Origin: Gordionus sp. m RMFG-2023
Lineage: Eukaryota > Nematomorpha > Gordioida > Chordodea > Parachordodidae
Assembly (NCBI RefSeq): GCF_954871325.1
Contig: NC_088776.1
Coordinates: forward strand, 16,182,052 to 16,246,051
DNA: 64,000 nt
Direction: 5' to 3'
A program made the position numbers and the translations under genes. The notes below the pieces were generated by a model that saw only the letters and a program-made list of their open reading frames with translations, was not told the origin of the DNA and made no database searches. Shown piece after piece: positions 62,801-64,000 of the stretch; position 1 is the stretch's first letter; every line of letters starts with the position of its first letter.

Positions 62801-63853
62801 AAAAACCGACAAGACCTTGGCAAAGAATCCATATAGATTTTGCGGGACCTTTCAAAAACATTATGTGGCTTATACTGGCAGACATTTTTACGAAATGGGT
62901 GGAGGTAAAAGGAATGACCAACCACGGGGTTATTAGGCGAAATATTTTCTAGATGGGGATATCCAGAATCTTTAGTATCAGACAATGGATCACAATTTAC
63001 TTGCTAAATTCAAAGAATATTTGTAAGGAACATCGGATAAATCACATATTAACTCCATACACCCAAGCTCCAATGGAGAAGCGGTACGGAAGGTAAGAAC
63101 GGTGAAAACAGCCATGGAGAAAAATACAGCTATAAACAAGTATGATAGATTAAATGAATTTTTATTAGCTTACAGAAACACGCAGCATGCAACAACGGGA
63201 CATACACTAGCACAAATGATGTGTGGACGGAATGCTCGAACCCATCTGGAAATGATTAGGGAGACACAAGGCTTGCATCTTTTATGATGCAACAACCAGT
63301 ATGGACTAAAATAGATAATGATAAGGTGAAATAGATTAAGGGAACGATAGTAGCTCGATCTGGAAAATTCATATACAACGTGGACACCTCCAAAGGTCGA
63401 TGGAAAAGACATAAGGACCAAATCCGAAATAGATGAGACTATTATCTAAGAAGAGATATGATAAATATTGAATTTATTTTTTGTGAAGAATATTATTATC
63501 GATTTTCGGAAATTTTTTATTTATTTTTTTGTTTAAGAAAAATACCGATTTTTATATTTTATGTTGTTGAATAATATTATTTATCGATAAAATAAGTAAA
63601 AATTTCCGAAAATCATTAATATTATTCACAAAAAATAAATAAAAAAATTCAATATTTATCCGTTTATGTTTTCATCACTTATTTATTTGAATAAACATTT
63701 TTTTTAAAAAGGAAAAACAAAGTAATCAGATCGATAAATGCAATAGCGAAATATTAAAACTAAAACGCTTGTTAAATAGTAATAAGACTAATAGCGAAAA
63801 AGAAATACATGACTTAAATTGCAATATTTCAAAGATCAATACCGATTTGCAAA
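41779..63853 (+). CDS. Gene 2: coiled-coil protein, partial, multi-exon
   Basis: Exons 41779-41861, 42281-42493, 45090-45213, 52304-52369 (or to 52424), 57343-57452 and 63712-63853 read in one consistent frame, about 245-264 residues. The first two exons give a Ser/Lys-rich, probably disordered region. The others are charged and heptad-like (GEMEKQLKVLKGEIAKYQAF; VKQREIDHFRREQEEKE; KENELKTKITKKIEEVK; QIDKCNSEILKLKRLL), indicating a long coiled coil. No motor, membrane or enzymatic domain is visible, so a structural or cytoskeletal role is only a guess. Introns of 2.6 to 7 kb are filled with TEs, including a Gypsy fossil. The gene continues past the right edge and its start is not identified; an exon at 36409-36479 may belong to it. 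Confidence 0.55.
42281..42493 (+). CDS. Gene 2 exon: Ser/Lys-rich segment
   Basis: Acceptor AATACAG, donor AAG|GTATTT. 71 codons open in phase 0, including CDNNIFANTSNHSSVKSIIH, DSPNFSCSSRRQVFIKRETF and SFDDSKLVFDSPKTMK. Ser-Pro and Arg/Lys-rich text is typical of a disordered, phosphorylatable region. I prefer this acceptor over AG at 42269 because it matches the previous phase. Confidence 0.65.
42600..43525. mobile_element. MITE-like element with ACGTTCGTTC subterminal repeats
   Basis: Left part has AACGCGTTTACGTTCGTTC twice in varied form (42648-42710); the right part has the inverse GAACGAACGTAAAAAACG and GAACGTCGTTC (43413-43510). AGTCCCTTTT and AAAAGGGACT may be inner inverted ends. 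The interior is AT-rich without coding capacity. Confidence 0.45.
43769..44441. repeat. Tandem array, three copies of a 225-bp unit
   Basis: CAAAAGGTGTAATACATTTA starts at 43771 and 43997, with a one-base variant (GGTATAATAC) at 44221, spacing 226 and 224 bp. Each unit runs through AAGCTAGGTTTAGATCAATC and CAGTCAAGATTGTTCATC. The copies differ at only a few bases, so the array is young. It abuts a TE end with GTAACGTTTACAGCACTAG near 44666-44684. Confidence 0.92.
45090..45213 (+). CDS. Gene 2 exon: coiled coil
   Basis: Acceptor AAATAAG. Reads SQIGEMEKQLKVLKGEIAKY then QAFINELEWKVEDEQKLSKEL, with hydrophobic residues at heptad spacing. Donor A|GTTTAA at 45214, phase 1, chosen because it joins the next exon. 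Earlier possible donors (GTATTG, GTGGAG) would shorten the helix. Confidence 0.65.
45285..45480 (+). mobile_element. LINE arm 1, left piece (endonuclease region)
   Basis: Inverted match to 49300-49420, for example CATTGTTGGTTTTATGA and CGGATCATAAAATGGTTAA. In the matching minus-strand copy the translation includes SQIDLILP and SDHKMV, the end of an AP-endonuclease domain. The piece stops at 45480 where the hAT element begins and continues at 48115. Confidence 0.6.
45481..48114 (+). mobile_element. hAT transposon (ZBED-like), inserted into LINE arm 1
   Basis: Left end CAGTAGGGCTGTGCCGATA, then repeated ATCGGATCGG words. The right part has GGATCGG words near 48070-48105, but the exact terminus and target duplication are not clear. 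Transposase debris fills 46000-47900 on the plus strand, with a clear C-terminal domain at 47677-47910. It separates LINE pieces that are contiguous in the inverted copy at 48860-49420. Confidence 0.7.
47677..47910 (+). pseudogene. hAT transposase dimerisation domain (ZBED-like)
   Basis: Reads LACKFLAPPATSAPSESVFS then TAGDIDSPHRRSLLPENLEA and LIFILKNR. PATSAPSE-x-VFS-x-AG...R-x-x-L-x-P-x-x-x-E-x-L-x-F-x-x-N is the hAT C-terminal signature. Upstream catalytic parts are present only as frame-broken traces. Confidence 0.85.
48115..48750 (+). mobile_element. LINE arm 1, right piece (linker between endonuclease and RT)
   Basis: The open frame reads GKSPRQPNFKHIFNLTPPPL, SLENCWSDFKHLLLSICKDY and LKKWISPITESKILELRVNG, then after a stop LYDAYKKLKMFCKQSHFINI. 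W-x-x-F...D-x-W...R-N...Y-x-x-x-K-K is typical of the region between the endonuclease and RT of LINEs. No RT follows. A 12-base C-run at 48231-48242 lies in the frame. Confidence 0.6.
48860..49620 (-). mobile_element. LINE arm 2, inverted copy
   Basis: The minus strand repeats the same sequence as arm 1 without the hAT. From the outer side inward it reads SQIDLILPNIHCWF, SDHKMV, SLDINQFMHTYRNSSLENCW, SDFKHLLSIYKDYTKV and ISPIMESKILELRI. SQIDLIL and SDH are characteristic of AP-type endonucleases of LINEs. Several stops and frame changes show it is dead. Confidence 0.65.
49621..51170. other. Mostly unassigned stretch next to LINE arm 2
   Basis: A minus-strand frame at 49831-50037 reads NLVDECLDYESDRPGFDNKG then HILSENGGSIFGGVVNQLNR. 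It has balanced composition but I recognise no family; it could be further LINE sequence or an old gene piece. The plus-strand frame at 50175-50378 has no recognisable domain. The rest is AT-rich. Confidence 0.35.
51177..51389. mobile_element. hAT-type MITE family M1, copy 3
   Basis: Ends TAGTGTTATTAAACGGCTC and ACAACACTA, flanked by perfect TCCATTAC duplications (51169-51176 and 51390-51397). Confidence 0.88.
51400..52220. mobile_element. Palindromic MITE, about 0.8 kb
   Basis: Left arm has GATGAAATTTGGTATGAAGG followed by TTAAATAGTGTATATTTTAC and CTCTAGCTC. The right arm has the inverse, GAGCTAGAAAATTA...TATACAATCTACTTAACCTTCATA. The words ACCATTATAAAAATGGATGA relate it to the long-inverted-repeat element at 36575-38755. 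No coding capacity. It ends about 80 bp before a gene 2 exon. Confidence 0.65.
52304..52424 (+). CDS. Gene 2 exon: coiled coil with two possible ends
   Basis: Acceptor AAAAAG. Reads LKLEVKQREIDHFRREQEEK then EGIFDKMCTSLDDCHEENIR. Donor GTATAT at 52370 (phase 1) joins directly to the exon at 57343. Donor AG|GTTTTT at 52425 (phase 2) keeps 18 more coding-looking residues but then needs an unseen exon. Alternative splicing is possible. Confidence 0.65.
52430..53395. other. AT-rich intron sequence
   Basis: I searched for a coiled-coil exon that would join phase 2 to phase 1 and found none that I could support. Confidence 0.3.
53406..53711 (+). CDS. Unrecognised 101-codon frame with one possible membrane segment
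   Basis: Starts MNIHNANLGMAIHFDNLYRN. Residues about 49-66 (FKVAVVFFIFYISFTFVK) are hydrophobic and flanked by Lys, so a single membrane helix is possible. The tail is polar with SINEEPSKVALPIKHIQ. Codon use is mixed rather than AT-simple. It lies in a large intron of gene 2, on the same strand. It could be a nested gene, part of a TE, or chance. No homologue recognised. Confidence 0.3.
   Translation: MNIHNANLGMAIHFDNLYRNSPNKLSLFKRDICKMFNKKFTQTDLKNDFKVAVVFFIFYISFTFVKFIIKKNSKTSINEEPSKVALPIKHIQAKYYHVYAV
53940..54300 (+). other. GC-richer island with open frame, unidentified
   Basis: Composition rises clearly over 53990-54245 relative to both sides. A 100-codon frame starts at 53998 (MEYGVSHLLVGRLNQLVSNP). 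A text just before it in another frame resembles a polymerase-like LGINVLIY segment, but nothing after it confirms this. The 3' flank ATATCTGAGTAGT...TTTATTTTA recurs after the frame at 53406-53711. Unassigned. Confidence 0.3.
54628..54867 (+). other. Coding-like frame, unidentified
   Basis: 79 codons: SDRFSKNDTHVGDIIPHMIF, TTPTCRKGDLFTCPISNAVE, SSLTHYWELLF. Balanced composition over 54660-54830 between AT-rich flanks. No recognised domain. Confidence 0.3.
54900..55505. other. Gene-free AT-rich stretch with a C-run
   Basis: C-run at 54938-54946, then inverted AATAATACTAC / GTAGTATTATT words (55168-55300) that may mark a small palindromic MITE. Otherwise nothing seen. Confidence 0.35.
55511..55631. 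mobile_element. Short MITE with TGGCGCCACTAG / CTAGTGACAC ends
   Basis: About 120 bp with opposing ends TGGCGCCACTAG and CTAGTGACAC. GGGCTCGAGCCC precedes a C-run at the right end. Related end at 34430-34555. Confidence 0.55.
55640..57330. other. Gene-free AT-rich stretch
   Basis: No exon found. 57170-57290 has a duplicated ATATAATG..CACCTTT segment (about 57170 and 57236). Confidence 0.35.
57343..57452 (+). CDS. Gene 2 exon: coiled coil
   Basis: Reads IEAIGDKENELKTKITKKIE then EVKMATDRIDELVAKN, donor GTTAGT. Starts with two bases of a split Gly codon if joined to 52369 and ends in phase 0. Confidence 0.65.
57708..57970. mobile_element. GC-rich MITE family fragment
   Basis: Begins CAGAGACCTGTAGAGGTGCC, as in the copy at 31246, then AATAATAGCGATTTAATATT shared with 31320-31350. 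The right end is lost. Confidence 0.65.
58330..58690 (+). other. GC-richer coding-like island, possibly an exon, unidentified
   Basis: 58371-58503 follows a pyrimidine-rich tract with CAG and ends AGAAG|GTTAGA. It reads RINVWARGKLGGISEILNKA then FSSNPRNVYEAFFHQTGIGG. Its phases (0 in, 1 out) do not fit between the gene 2 exons at 57343 and 63712. A further frame starts at 58550 (MATEPSFNINRLGLPLWSES). It could be TE coding sequence or an exon of another gene. Confidence 0.35.
58780..59435. other. Gene-free stretch
   Basis: Short GC words (GGCGCGTTTTGGCC near 58920) resemble decayed MITE ends. Nothing else seen. Confidence 0.3.
59440..63450 (+). mobile_element. Gypsy (Ty3-like) retrotransposon fossil, broken
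   Basis: In order on the plus strand I recognise a gag-like part (about 59797-60133), a protease-type region (about 60620-60780), reverse transcriptase (about 60990-61960), RNase H (about 62170-62440) and integrase (about 62690-63300). The first 59440-59730 is a separate inverted copy of the integrase end that also lies at 63060-63330. No long terminal repeats were identified in the window. It is badly decayed, with more than ten breaks, so old and without coding function. It lies in the last gene 2 intron seen. Confidence 0.85.
63459..63661. repeat. Fold-back, about 200 bp with 60-bp arms
   Basis: GATAAATATTGAATTTATTT followed by a TTTTCGGAAATTTTT arm pairs with the inverse AAAAATTTCCGAAAA...CAATATTTATC. 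The loop is about 80 bp and itself contains TATCGATAAA. It lies between the Gypsy fossil and the gene 2 exon at 63712. It may be a MITE or a relic end of the fossil. Confidence 0.75.
63712..63853 (+). CDS. Gene 2 exon: coiled coil, last one in window
   Basis: Acceptor TTTTAAAAAG, phase 0. Reads EKQSNQIDKCNSEILKLKRL, NSNKTNSEKEIHDLNCNI and SKINTDLQ. Likely donor A|GTATTG at 63854. It lies 50 bp after the fold-back at 63459-63661 and the Gypsy fossil. Confidence 0.65.
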
Positions 63854-64000
63854 GTATTGTTATAATATTTTAACATATATGTAAAAATTAATTTTTAAAG
63901 AAATACTGTTGTAATTACTAGTTAAATTATTTCATCGGACCATTTTTTAACATTTTGATCCGAGATTTAATATTTATAAAATTGGGAAAATGTAAATTTG

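Noticed and set aside
1-64000. CRISPR arrays, prokaryotic operons, rRNA or tRNA genes
   Set aside because: No regularly spaced identical repeats with unique spacers, no ribosome-binding-site patterned genes and no recognisable tRNA or rRNA core sequences were seen.

Overview
The window is nuclear DNA of an animal. Host genes are split into short exons with GT-AG introns, base composition is roughly three-quarters A+T by eye, and most of the space is transposon debris: hAT, PIF/Harbinger, LINE-like reverse transcriptases, one Gypsy fossil and many MITEs. I saw no bacterial operons, CRISPR, rRNA or tRNA. The best-supported host gene has the domain order astacin - EGF - CUB - TSP1, with an EGF of the P-x(3)-C-x(2)-C-x-C-P type. 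That order is typical of nematode NAS proteins, so an ecdysozoan worm (nematode, possibly nematomorph) is my guess; the lineage is inference.

Gene 1 (+ strand, 10614-29469) has twelve exons whose splice phases can all be matched. It starts inside a propeptide (basic KHKR site); its 5' exons were not found. Its astacin domain keeps all four disulfide cysteines, the RQGGGQ strand, the Met-turn and the glutamate that follows the third zinc histidine in active enzymes. All three zinc histidines, the catalytic glutamate and the Met-turn tyrosine are replaced, so this looks like a structurally preserved dead protease carried with intact EGF, CUB and TSP1 modules. Its large introns (11767-18234, 19227-25556, 26431-29076) are almost wholly transposons.

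Gene 2 (+ strand, about 41779 to the right edge, perhaps from 36409) is a chain of small exons coding for a Ser/Lys-rich segment and then a long charged coiled coil. The phases join, but I do not recognise the family. It may be separate from gene 1. A possible join exists because the gene 1 stop codon overlaps a good splice donor.

Transposon layers, left to right: a hAT-like copy cut by the left edge (1-1200); a minus-strand RT element (about 5400-7700); a Harbinger element with TAA target duplications (11802-15159) holding a second copy of the first element, itself interrupted by a 346-bp insert; a hAT MITE (15785-16007); a hAT with perfect 8-bp target duplications (16550-18110); a second hAT holding a pentamer microsatellite (19929-22235); two copies of a third hAT (22350-23340, 28310-28990); a non-autonomous hAT (27027-28006); a pair of GC-rich MITEs (31005-31445); a long-inverted-repeat transposon (36575-38755) next to a second RT element (38780-40100); two more copies of the 15785 MITE (40732-40945, 51177-51389); a 225-bp tandem array (43769-44441); head-to-head LINE pieces with a hAT inserted in one arm (45285-49620); and a decayed Gypsy element (about 59440-63450) ending beside a fold-back.
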